Below are positions 48,747 through 58,530 of a stretch of DNA of 64,000 bases, one piece after another. The position numbers and the translations under genes were made by a program. Position 1 is the stretch's first letter. Every line of letters starts with the position of its first letter. Location of the stretch: NCBI GenBank assembly GCA_015698045.1, contig BLAL01000050.1:186001-250000 (forward strand). Reading direction: 5' to 3'. Source of the DNA: Rhizophagus clarus (lineage: Eukaryota; Glomeromycota; Glomeromycetes; Glomerales; Glomeraceae). The notes under the pieces are model-generated. The model was not told where the DNA came from. It did no database searches and worked only from the letters and a program-made list of their open reading frames with translations.

Positions 48747-48945
48747 AAAAATCAGCAGAGTTATATTAAAATTGGCAGAATTATACAAAAATTGGCAGAA
48801 TTATATAAAATTGGCAGAATTATATAAAAATCAGCAGAATTATACAAAAATTGGCAGAATTATATAAAAATCAGCAGAATTACATAAAAATCGGTAGAAT
48901 TATATAAAAATTGACAGAATTACATAAAAATCAGCAAGAGCATAT
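48747..48945. repeat. Tandem TTGGCAGAATTATATAAAAA repeat
   Basis: About nine copies of a ~20-21-base unit, TTGGCAGAATTATATAAAAA, with TCAGCAGAATTA variants. Confidence 0.85.
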
Positions 48946-48959
48946 TAAAATAAAGCAAA

Positions 48960-49620
48960 TTCTGATTTTTTTTCATTTGACCTATGCAATAAAAGGGAAT
49001 AAAAAAGAAATAATAAAATGAAAACAAAAAAAGAAAGATAAACCAAAATGAAAATAAAATGAAAAAGGATCAAAAGGAAAATAAAAGAAAAATGAAACAA
49101 ACAAAAGAAAAGTAAAAAAGAATAAAAAAATGAAAGGATAAGTAAATTTAATAACAAAAGAAAAAGAGGAAATGAAAGAGCAAAAATAATGAAAGGAGAA
49201 AGTTGAGACAAAAAAAAGAAAAAATGGAGTAAAGATGAAAAAATATGATGAAAAAATGGGTGAAAAAATAGAATAAAATAATAAGATAAAAAGCAAAAAA
49301 TAAAAAGAAAAATAGGAAACAAAAAAGGAATAAAAAAAATAAATTAGGAATAAGAAGATGAAAATGGAATAAAAATAATGTGATGAAAAGAAACAAAGAT
49401 GGAGGAAAGAAGATAAAGATAAGGAAATAAAACAAAGAAATGAAGGAGAACTGAAGTCAGAAATAAAAAAGAATAAAGACAAAAAAAAAAATAAAAGAAA
49501 AAGTAAATGAAAACAAAAAATAAACAAAAAGAAGGAAAAAAATCCATAAAAATTCTAAATAACATTAGTAAAAATGAGATAAATCAAAAATAAAATGAAA
49601 AAGAAAGAAAAGAAGAAAGA
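48960..49620. repeat. Second polypurine tract
   Basis: The plus strand is almost only A and G, like 7370-8600. Overlapping minus-strand Phe/Leu/Ser frames here are artefacts. It leads directly into the micro-exon group at 49620-49980. Confidence 0.8.
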
Positions 49621-49985
49621 AAGCATACCTTAATCATGAAACTAGAAGATTTTAAAGATCTAAAAAAAAGAAATTAAAATGAGAAAGAAATTTAAAAACA
49701 AAAAAAAAAAAATAATAAAGAACTAACATACCTTTAATTCGTTCAGAAAAAATTAAAGAGCTAAAAAAAAAAAGAAATACATAGAAATAAAAATTAGAAA
49801 TAAGTAATGTAAAAGAAAAGCAAAAATAAAAAAAAAATAATAAAAAATAATATACCTATAAAATCAGAAGAGCTTAAAAATCTAAAAAAAGAACGAAGAA
49901 ATGGTAAAATGACAAAATGACAAAATAGAAAATAAAGGAATAAAAAAAACCATATTGATATATACCTAGCTTTCATAACATGTCT
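49620..49985 (-). repeat. Four-unit micro-exon cassette array
   Basis: Minus-strand order: ATTTTTAG + ACATGTTATGAAAGCTAG + GTATATATC (49965-49990); TTTTTTTAG + ATTTTTAAGCTCTTCTGATT... + GTATATTATT (49850-49885); TTTTTTTTTAG + CTCTTTAATTTTTTCTGAAC... + GTATGTTAG (49730-49765); TTTTTTTTAG + ATCTTTAAAATCTTCTAGTT... + GTATGCTTTC (49625-49665). Exon-like pieces are 18-31 nt and homologous. Confidence 0.75.
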
Positions 49986-50400
49986 AAAAATATTTGCAGT
50001 ATAAGTAAATAATCACATAGATTAGCCAATAAAAATTTGTTTATTCACATGATCATAAAGGATTGCCATGGTAACCAGGTTGCTAATTACATTTTCCCTA
50101 AATTATATTATAAATATAAGTTTATAAGTTATTTATAAAAGTTTTTAACTATATATCATAAAATGAGTTGCTTAGCAATATATAATTTGAAAAAATGTTA
50201 ATTTACACAGGGGTGTCTGTACACATGTCACATGATTGATATAAAAATTTCCTTTTTGGAAAGATAAATTTACTAATGGTCACATTCATGCGATTTGTTT
50301 ACGTCATAGTAATCTATTTATTATGTCATGATAATTTGATTATCCTTTATTTTCCTATTCACTTTTTCTTTCTTATTTTTGTTTCTTTACTGTAAATTGT
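49985..50400. repeat. Dispersed repeat ends
   Basis: 49990-50080 is the inverted counterpart of 7195-7250, and 50096-50190 is a direct counterpart of 2888-2975. ACATGATTGATATAAAAATTTCC (near 50230) recurs near 9756-9780 as ATGATTGATATAAAATTTCC. No gene. Confidence 0.6.
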
Positions 50401-50423
50401 AAGCCTTTGAATATATTTGATAT

Positions 50424-51462
50424 GAATCAAGCAGAATCATTAAATATAATCAAGATGCATGAAACAGAACAAAGAAACATTAGTGATAACAAATGATGCG
50501 AAGCTTTGACTTCATTAAGAACTTTGAAAACTTACGTATATATTATCTCAAGTTTTCTGTTTCATTGTACTGTATGTTACCTGCCGTGTTACTATGAATT
50601 AAAGAGAATTGGATAACAGGTTCATGAAACTAACCTATCAACCGTCGATAATGATTCTAATACTTTGAGAACTTATGTATATATTTCCTTAAGTTCTTAT
50701 ACGTTTCCTACAATTCTGCTGTGTTGTAATCAATTAAAGAAAATCTACATAATAGATTCATGAAACCAACCAACATTCAATCAATGATAATGAGTATGAT
50801 GGATCAGACAAACTATCTAATTCTTTAGATTTGACCACTGGTCTTATTTTTTCTGATTAGGAAGATTTCAAAGCATGGATGCATAGGTTCACGTTAAAAA
50901 ATGGTTTTAGTTACAAAATTAGAACGAGTAAATACATTGAGGGCATATTGTGAAGGGTTACTTATGAATGCACAAAGTCTGGATCTCATATTTCACAAGC
51001 CACATCAGATCTAACAAAGAAACACAATACTCATTCTCAATGAACATCATGTCCTTGGAGAGTTAATCTAACTTATCCAAAAAAAAGTAACATTGTAAAA
51101 ATCAATTCGTTTAATGATGTTCATAACCATCCGCTTATATCAATGATCTAAGAAATAGCTCCTCAGTTCCAGAAGTTAACACAAGAAATGCTGGCCGATG
51201 TGAAAAAATACGTCATTCAAGGATGCATGGATTTGATATCTATATATTCCTTATTGAAACATGATTATCTGAATCAGCCTATCTATAGGAAAGATTTGTA
51301 TAATGCGGTTTACCAGTTTTGTAAAAAAAATAATCTAGGAGATGGTGATGCTTCGCAAATACTTCAATTATTAATGGATTGGAAAGATTCTGAGCCACTT
51401 TGGGTTATAAAAACTCGATTAGATCCAATATCAAGAAGATTAGTTTCTCTGTTGTGGAGTCG
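50424..51462 (+). pseudogene. FAR1/MULE-type transposase N-terminal part, interrupted
   Basis: From ATG at 50424 the frame has repeated modules MHETEQRNISDN, VHETNLSTVDND and IHETNQHSINDN on duplicated exons with GTATAT...CAG/TAG introns (donors near 50536 and 50677). The FAR1-type DNA-binding region follows from about 50861: EDFKAWMHRFTLKNGFSYKI, TYECTKSGSH, CPWRVNLTYPK and FNDVHNHPL. Then come EMLADVKKYVIQG, YRKDLYNAVYQF and SEPLWVIKTRLDPISRRLV. In-frame stops include TAG near 50858 and TGA, TGA and TAA further on, mostly one transition from Arg or Gln. After LVSLLW the sequence switches to an unrelated LTR-like segment, and the MULE catalytic domain is absent. Confidence 0.75.
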
Positions 51463-51721
51463 TCAGAGCTGACCTCCGGTCACCTGGGCTAAAGCCCCAG
51501 TATACATCCCAACTCTGTTGGAACTCATATCAGATCTCCTATCCAGTTAGCCTCCCAGCACATTTACGGCGCGTCTCTAACAATACCATAGATAAATACC
51601 ATATCCTCTGGTACGACCTCCTATATATACTCCTCATACCAACTTCGTACCAGTCCTTATACCAGGAAACATATCAAATAACCATCAAAATCACAAAATA
51701 AAGGCAAAATCATACACAACA
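51450..51721 (+). mobile_element. LTR-like segment (272 bp) with TGTTGTG...CACAACA ends
   Basis: It begins TGTTGTG and ends CACAACA, a perfect 7-base inverted pair with TG..CA termini. It contains a TATATATACTCC element and AAAATAAAGG near the end, as in LTR U3-R-U5 organisation. One base later TGGTTTGGTACGATGG could be a primer-binding site. No partner LTR lies in the window. Caution: TTGTGG could also be the native Leu-Trp codons of the FAR1 gene, in which case the junction is at about 51457 and the LTR reading weakens. Confidence 0.5.
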
Positions 51722-52076
51722 ATGGTTTGGTACGATGGTACGAAGATAATTTCCAAAAAATATTATCCAACTCCAGACACTATATACATATATACCTATA
51801 TATACCGCTTATAATATATAAAACTTTTTGGAAAAAATACTCATACCAATGTACCAATTCCAAAAGTATTGATTTTACATTTCTAAAGCCTTCAGAACGT
51901 CAATTTCCCTATTATCATGGTACGAAGAGTGGTCAGAATTTGGTATGAAGAAAAATCCTGCTCTTCATACCAAAATATTGGGTATATATATACCATCATT
52001 TCTTGTACCAACTACCTATATATACCTACTCGTACCAGAAGTGGCTATACCTTCCAATAGCATGCAAATATGCCTG

Positions 52077-52113
52077 AAAAAAATCGTAATTAAACATAGT
52101 CAATATATAGGTA
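52077..52113 (+). promoter_or_regulatory. Candidate element promoter motif, helicase copy
   Basis: AAAAAATCGTAATTAAACAT followed by AGTCAATATA and GTATC. The near-identical block AAAAAATCATAATTGAACAT + AGCCTATACTAATGTATC stands directly before the start codon at 57349. Shared sequence upstream of two unrelated genes suggests a common promoter. Confidence 0.5.
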
Positions 52114-52164
52114 TCCAAAAAAAAATAAATTAAACAGAGCTTGTACTAAAGTATCTAACTAACA

Positions 52165-54509
52165 ATGAGTAACCAAAGCCAATCACATAAAGCATCTCGT
52201 AGTCAATTCTTCTTAGCCACACCTACTCGAGAACTTAGTAGCAAAACTCTTAGAAAGTACTTATATTCAGCTAAGTCTTTTCAAGAGCTTGCATCTGCTA
52301 AAGAGTATCTGATAAGTTACTTTGCACGTAGTGATATAGGTGTATATAAGTGGTTTCCAAAAAATCAAGTTTTCAAGCATTATTCTCAAAAAGTTGCTGA
52401 AGATTCTTTTATCCAAAGTGATACTGTACAATTCAAAGATAATGAAGGAAAGGTAGTTGATACATTTAATATTCAGGCTTGGTTCTTTAGAAATACCCCA
52501 TTCTTTATTCCTCAAGTGAATCAATTTCAGCCTAAAATATATCATGATACAGATGGTGGATACTATATCAATGAATTTGCTGGCTTTCTTTATCCTAATC
52601 CACCTCCATTTCATGAATTTAATCAAGAAATTTGTGATCAGGTAAAGCTAATTATTAATCATATAGAAGAAGTGCTTTGTTCATCAGATAAAAGGCAAGC
52701 TTACTATATGAAAAATCTGGTCATGCGCATTGCTATTGGTCAAAAGATGCAAAAAACAATGTTTCTATACTCAGGTCCAGGAACAGGTAAAACAATGCTT
52801 ACATGGTTTCTTCGTGAAAGAGTTTTTGGCCCAAAAATTACTATGAAAACTGCAAATGAACGAATTATCACTGGGCAGTTTAATAAAAAGCTAGAAGGTA
52901 AGTGCTTATTAATTTTAGAAGAAATGTCAAATGTCAAATCCACAGACTGGATTACTTTTGCAAATCGCCTTAAAGACTTCATAGATAGTGACACTCTAAT
53001 GATAGAAGAAAAATATAGGACACCTTATCCTGTTACCAATATTACGAATCTAATCATTAACAGTAATAATAGCAAAACTATTCGGCTAGACAGAAATGAC
53101 AGAAAATATTTCATTCCAGATATCTCAGAAAAGTACGTTAATAATGGTATTGGTATGGACCACTATTATACTCCATTAGATTTGGCTATAAAAGATCCAG
53201 AAGTTGGTAAAGCCTTTTATTCCTATGCATTAGAATATGTAAAACTTAATCCAGATTTTGATGAATGTAAGATCCCTATGACAAAAACCAAACTAATGAT
53301 GATAAATAGAGATATCAATAAAGTTCATGAATTCATTAAAGAAAAATATATAATCCAGTATAGAGATCTAGATGAATCCTCATCTGTATTATATTACGAT
53401 TTTAAAGCTTGGTTTGCTACATATGCCAGTTCTAATAAAAAGCCCCCACTGTACAGGAATTTACTCGTGCAATAGGAGAGCTTGGAATAAAAGCTAAACA
53501 AAAGAGAGTTGAAGATCGAAAAGCTGGTAAAAGACTTCAATGGTATTCAGCTACATATACTAATCTTTATACTATATTCATGAAAAAGAATATGATAGAT
53601 GAAGCTGAAAATATTGAAGTACCTGAAGGTTATAAAGAATCTGAAGTTCTTATAGAGATTCCACCTGAAAGACTTCCTAATTCTGTTTGTAAGCAGGAGG
53701 AAGTAATGGATACTCGATCAGAACAAGAGGAGACAGAAGACCAACCCGTTGCTTCAGAATCTGTTGAAAACATAATAGATAACTTTATAACAGAACTAAA
53801 TACTCTTATACCACCTTTGGCTAAATCAGAGCAAAAACCAGAGGTAGAGCAAGAACCAGGGCAAGAACCAGAGATAGAGCCAGAACCATATGGAATACCT
53901 GGTCCTTCTATACCAGCTGAACTGACTATATCACAAGAAGTATCAAAGCCAGTTCAAAAAGTTGATTCAGATCCCATGCCTAAAATGAATACCGCCAAAT
54001 ATTGGGAATGGTTAGATAAACATAAATATGACTACATAAAGCCCTGGTACAAGAATTCTTGTGATGAAATGATAGATGAGCTATATTCTACAGCCAAAGA
54101 ATGCTGGGCTAAATATATAGACGAAGATGACCCCTATAACTGGGATATCCTCTTAGCCAAATTGGAGGAATTTGATAAGATTCCATATAGAGATAACCTA
54201 TATCTTGTCAAATTTGGTGATGCCATAGATAAGCTAAAAAAATGGATCAAATACAATGATAATGTAGATAGGCAAATAAAATGCTTAGAATTTGCCAACT
54301 ATCTAAAAAGATACAACGAGAATAAGGAAACTGTATTTGTAGAACCTCCTTCTGGCTATAAAGTTGCAAAATTACAACTACAGATAATAGAATGCCATAG
54401 CCAAATAAATGAACGTGAATGTATGGAGGCCAATGGTGAGGAATACAAATCAGATTATAATGATGGCTTATCTGATGATGGCTTATTTGGTGAAATTGAT
54501 CAATTATAA
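52165..54509 (+). pseudogene. Superfamily 3 helicase (D5-like) with acidic C-terminal extension
   Basis: Starts at ATG 52165 (MSNQSQSHKAS). The SF3 ATPase core has Walker A GPGTGKTML at residues ~204-212, Walker B LLILEEMS at ~249-256 and a motif C-type LIINSNN at ~297-303, followed by DRNDRKYFIPDIS. SF3 helicases unwind DNA at viral and Polinton origins as hexamers. At 53443-53475 the frame shifts within the run GCCCCCA: frame 1 stops at 53475, while the other frame continues IGELGIKAKQKR and runs to 54509. The C-terminal ~250 residues are Glu/Pro-rich (EPEIEPEPYGIPGP) then helical. One missing C would explain the break; an assembly error or recoding are alternatives. No primase domain is recognised at the N-terminus. 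Confidence 0.85.
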
Positions 54510-54584
54510 GGGCTAGTTATTTTATTTTTTCAAATATATTAATGAAAAATTAGTAATTAAATAAATACTATATATTTCAAAGAA

Positions 54585-56619
54585 ATGTTTTCAAGACTAG
54601 TTTGTCATTTACCAAATAGGCCAGATACAGTCGTACCTCCATATAGTCACCTCCTATATAAGCACATCATATATATAAGCACATATTTGAGCTTTTTGAA
54701 TGGTAAAAATTATTAGAAGAATCCTTTTTTATAGTCACAATCATAATAGCACCTCTTATAAGCACATTGTGCTTTAAAAGTCACTATGTGCCTGACTGCG
54801 TGACTATAGGGAGGTACCACTGTATCATAGAAGTTAAGTTTAGTGGCCGACAGTTCTCTAGAGAAAGAATTGCAAATCTTGATCAAAAACTTAAAGCCTA
54901 ATATCCAGGCAAACAGTTTCAAATCTTACTTCCTTATGAGAATTGGAAGCCAGGTTGCTGGACTACTAATGAAGATGACGCAAATCTTTTCTCCTTACTT
55001 GACCACTACGATGAGAGCCAAATGCCTGATAATATAGGTGATCCAGAGTGGTTTGATAACTTTATCATTTATATGAGAGATTTGCCAGTGGTATCAGGTG
55101 GATGTGGCGATACAAATGATTGCCTTTATCAGTGCTTAAAAATGGCTTATGGCTCTTATTCGAATATGCCTCAAACTATTGAAAAACCTGAGTACATTAA
55201 AGATTATCTAAATTTGGCACGAGATGATCCTATTCCAATTGCCTGTATTGAAAAAATAGAACGATTAGCTCGAAGTATTGCTATCAATGTAGTAGGTGAT
55301 CATACTTATATTTCTAAGAGTCCAGCACAAAGAAGAATAACCCTCACTCTCACTAATGGACACTATTCTCTCGTACTCAATTCAGATAGAAAACATCCTA
55401 GCTTTGAATGTAAAAGGCCAAAAAGTTTATAACTTATCAGGAGAATGAAGTAAATGATATAGTTCACATATATAATGGAAAGGCAATTAAGTCTATTACC
55501 ATCCAGCAATTTCAAAAACTTAAGTTTAGCAAAAACTACTCCTTCGTTTCAGCTAAACGTCAAGAATCATTGAAAAAGGCATATATCAGAATTAATGCTG
55601 AACGAGATGCATTTTTACTGGAGACGAAAAAGCTGGGCCTTCCAATTGATATATCATTACTTGATTGGGACATAAAGAAAACAGCTCTTTGGCTATTCGA
55701 AAAATTAAGTGTAGGTATTCCTGCTAATGAACCTCTTGATGCACTTGAAGCACAATGGATAAGTAAAGCAATGATGGGAGGAATTATCTGGGCAGAAAAT
55801 AACTGGAAAGGATATGGAAGGAGTTATGATGATACAAGTCTTTATCCTAGTATTCAACAGTCAACTTTAAACTTTCCTATTGGTAAAGGTAAGTTTCAGA
55901 TTTTAAAAGACTTTACTAACCATCAAAGATATAGCCATTTTGGAATATTTCGTGCAAGTATTGGAAAGAAGGATACCCCACTATTTCGATATAATTATTA
56001 TAATGTATATACTCATATTGATCTTACACATGCCAAAGCTCTTGGCCTCCAAGTTACATTAATTCAGGATGGAGTCTCTAATGCCCTTATTTATGAAAAA
56101 GAAACCTGAATTCGAGGTAGTGTAATCTTTGGAGAGTATGTAGATTTTCTCTTTAAAATTAAGAATCAAGGTGGTATTGCTAGCCAAGTAGCTAAAAGAA
56201 TTCTTAATACACTATGGGGTGCACTTTGCCAAAGAAAGAAAACATACAAGACTCTTACAACATCAAGTAAGTCTTTTGACTTTCCAGATGGTGAGGTATT
56301 AGACTCAATTGTATCAATAGGAGAAGAGCAGTGGAGATTCCAATTTACAAATCCAGGTAATCCCTTTAAAGGTGAATACCCAAGAATTGCCCCATTTCTT
56401 CTAGCACATGGTCGAAAGTTTATTTCTGAAATGGTACAACCCTATGTGAATAAAGTTAGATGTATTCATACTAATGGGTTCGTTCTAGAAGAAGATGTTA
56501 ACAACTCTCCTCTTTATACCTGCTCTAAAGATGCCTTTAAGACTCTAAAAGCTCTTAAATTCGAAAGAAAAGGAAAGTGTCATGTAAAAAATGCTAACCA
56601 AGTGGTATGGACTGTATAA
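54585..56619 (+). pseudogene. Family-B DNA polymerase with OTU-like N-terminal region
   Basis: Starts at ATG 54585. A TA-flanked MITE (54628-54822) interrupts it after ~14 codons, and the frame resumes exactly if one TA is kept. Further breaks: TAA at ~54901, a frameshift near 55430, TGA at 56107. An OTU-protease-like stretch has GGCGDTNDCLYQC (Asp/Cys side) and NGHYSLVL (His side), ~90 residues apart. The polymerase region has motif A DDTSLYPSIQ, motif B VAKRILNTLWGALCQRK and a motif C position reading RCIHTNGFVL where DTD is expected. It would replicate the element, probably by protein priming as in Polintons. A 3'-5' exonuclease domain was not located, so part may be lost. TAA at 56617 ends it just before a snap-back MITE. 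Confidence 0.8.
54628..54822. mobile_element. 195-bp Tc1/mariner-type MITE inside the polymerase gene
   Basis: The left end CAGTCGTACCTCCATATAGT and the right end reversed, CAGTGGTACCTCCCTATAGT, match at 18 of 20. TA flanks both ends (54626-54627, 54823-54824). The CAGT start, TA duplication and lack of coding are typical of pogo/mariner MITEs. Interior TATAAGCACAT repeats. Confidence 0.9.
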
Positions 56620-56620
56620 T

Positions 56621-56720
56621 TATACTTGCCGCCCATTCTCCAAAAAAGGAAATTTAAACAATGATTTCATGTCGATCTCATTGTTTAAATTTCCTTTTTA
56701 AGGAATGGGCGGCAAGTATA
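56621..56720. mobile_element. 100-bp snap-back MITE
   Basis: Almost the whole element is one hairpin: TATACTTGCCGCCCATTC at the left and GAATGGGCGGCAAGTATA at the right are exact inverted repeats. The inner arms GGAAATTTAAACAATGA also pair, leaving a loop of about 20 bases. An 8-bp duplication TGTATAAT borders it (56613-56620, 56721-56728), the left copy containing the polymerase stop codon. Confidence 0.9.
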
Positions 56721-56763
56721 TGTATAATTAAATATTTTTTTCCTTAGATGTAGTAATAAAAAA

Positions 56764-57186
56764 ATGGAACATGACTCATTCCCATTCACAAACAAACATC
56801 CTAGTTTTATCAAGCACGAAACGTATTTGGCTGATATTATAGAAGCTTTAAAGAATGTTATATTGGCAGGTTTACGAGATGGATACAGTAAAGAAAGTTA
56901 TCTTATAAAAAATCACGTAAACTATATTAGGAAAATAGAGTCTGCCAATAATCCAGAAGGCTATATTCATTATACAGCTAAGAAATTGTTGCCAAATAAA
57001 GAATTGCATGCTGAGAAGGTTGCCCAGATTTGAAAAAAATATTCGCATAATCCAGACCTTGCTTTTAGAATTATAAAGGTATATGATTTATATAAGCATA
57101 TTCTTAAGGAAGTACCACCTAGACGTAAACTTAATGAAAATGAAGCTGAAGATATATTAGCTGAACTTCTTAGCAATAAGCCATAA
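56764..57186 (+). pseudogene. Small element protein of unknown function, one in-frame TGA
   Basis: ATG at 56764 opens a ~140-codon frame (MEHDSFPFTNKHPSF...), mostly helical and charged. It is interrupted by TGA at 57031-57033 and continues KKYSHNPDLAFRI ... AEDILAELLSNKP to 57186. No domain recognised. It lies between the snap-back MITE and two identical palindromes. Confidence 0.55.
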
Positions 57187-57217
57187 ATTTATTATTAAAA
57201 ATTTGCACAAAGACTAA

Positions 57218-57236
57218 TGACAAAGTAACTTTGTCA
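57218..57236. promoter_or_regulatory. 19-base palindrome, copy 1
   Basis: TGACAAAGTAACTTTGTCA, perfect dyad around a central A. An identical copy lies 53 bases downstream, between two element genes. Could be an operator-type site for a dimeric protein, or a hairpin in the RNA. Confidence 0.6.
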
Positions 57237-57270
57237 CTAGGCATTTTTCATTTTTTTGTATAAAGGCTGA

Positions 57271-57289
57271 TGACAAAGTAACTTTGTCA
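57271..57289. promoter_or_regulatory. 19-base palindrome, copy 2
   Basis: Identical to copy 1, with similar neighbours (ACTAATGACAAAG and GCTGATGACAAAG; CACTAGGCATT and CACTTGGTATT), so the pair arose by duplication. Confidence 0.6.
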
Positions 57290-57310
57290 CTTGGTATTAT
57301 TTATTTTTAG

Positions 57311-57347
57311 AAAAAATCATAATTGAACATAGCCTATACTAATGTAT
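57311..57347 (+). promoter_or_regulatory. Candidate element promoter motif, second copy
   Basis: AAAAAATCATAATTGAACAT plus AGCCTATACTAATGTATC directly precedes the ATG at 57349; see the copy at 52077. Confidence 0.5.
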
Positions 57348-57348
57348 C

Positions 57349-57935
57349 ATGAGTGCTAATAGATATACTATTAATCCATTGACTGGTAGAACAATTCGTG
57401 TTGGCGGTTCAACATTCAATCAGCTAGTTATAGAAGTATATGATTATCTTGATAGTGGATTGGTTCGAAGAGCAACTGCACCTCCACTTACAGAAACAAG
57501 GCAAAGTTATCTCAATATAGAAACTGGACGTATGGTTCAATATGGACTAGAACGTATTTTTATTTAATTCAAAGAGCTTATGAAATAATAGAAGATTACT
57601 ATCTTGTTCCTCCAAGATTTGTAGAAATTGCGCAATCCTATTTTTCTCTATTATATTTACATGGTACTCAAAGAAGACTTGAACATATTGATGTTGCACT
57701 TAGAAGAGTTAACTTTTATGCTGAACGGAATTGGCTTAATCCAGACTATAGGCAAAGGGTTGAAGAAACACGCCAATTTGTTGAAATAAGACAAAGAGAA
57801 ACACAACAAGAGGCACAATTAAGAAGGCTTGCCGAACTTAACATTGCCTTATGTAAAGAGTGCCAAATGCCTGTAAATCTCAATAAGTTACCTGAGAGTG
57901 GTTTATGTGAAGACTGCAGTAAAGAAGAAATATAA
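57349..57935 (+). pseudogene. 2-cysteine-adaptor-like / zinc-ribbon protein with one frameshift
   Basis: The N-terminus INPLTGRTIRVGGSTFNQLV fits the NPxTGRxIxxGGxTFxxL pattern of the 2-cysteine adaptor family found in large DNA viruses and Polinton-like viruses, although flanking Cys are not evident. The frame shifts near 57545-57565 (the first frame ends at 57567) and continues IQRAYEIIEDYYLVPPRF, a charged helical region (RETQQEAQLRRLAELN) and a terminal zinc ribbon CKEC...LCEDC. Likely an adaptor or DNA-associated protein; function not known. Confidence 0.6.
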
Positions 57936-57978
57936 AAAACAGGTAATTAAATTAATTTATTTTTTATATAGATAAAAG

Positions 57979-58523
57979 ATGGTTGAGCAAATTAGAAAAT
58001 ACTGCCCAGTTTGTGGACTTGCATTGGCCAAGTCAAGAAGAGGCTTAACTACTATCGAATTTTGACGTACAGTGCATGGATGTGCTGATATAGATAGCTT
58101 GCATGAAAGTATATATAAGCTAATCAAATGTGTTTCACAAGATGATGAACTTACTTTTGCCTTTACTCGAGACTATGAGTATCAGCTAGAATATGAAGAT
58201 TTTGAGTCAATTAAAATTTGGTTACTCAAACAGATTAATGGGCTGGATAGAGATGTAGGGGAAAAACTTTATATCAATTATTATTTGATTTATATGCAGA
58301 AGAAGGGATAAATGAACCCTTTGCTGTATTTTATGATATATATTGCGACAGAGTAAATAATCCATTAAGCAAAAACTTTGTTTCTCATGCATTGAGGGCC
58401 CTTGGCCTAGTAACGAAAATGTCACGAATAGTAGTAGATGGCAGGGAAAAAAGTATTATATCTGTAAATGCGACTAGAGAAGAGTTGCTTGAGCTTTTTA
58501 GAAAGAATGGAATAGACTATTGA
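57979..58523 (+). pseudogene. Zn-finger-starting element protein, TGA and frameshift
   Basis: ATG at 57979 gives MVEQIRKYCPVCGLALAKSR with one CPVCG half-site. TGA at 58063 is followed in frame by RTVHGCADIDSLHES, whose Cys/His may complete a zinc site. A frameshift near 58275-58310 leads to LFDLYAEEGINEPFAVFYDI and LSKNFVSHALRALGL, which looks like a winged-helix-type end. It ends at 58523, seven bases before the convergent ATPase gene. Family not recognised. Confidence 0.5.
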
Positions 58524-58530
58524 TTCCTAC

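Noticed and set aside
53440..53480. Programmed frameshift in the helicase gene
   Set aside because: The run GCCCCCA does not form a standard slippery heptamer in the zero frame; a lost C or an assembly error is simpler, given decay of all neighbouring genes.
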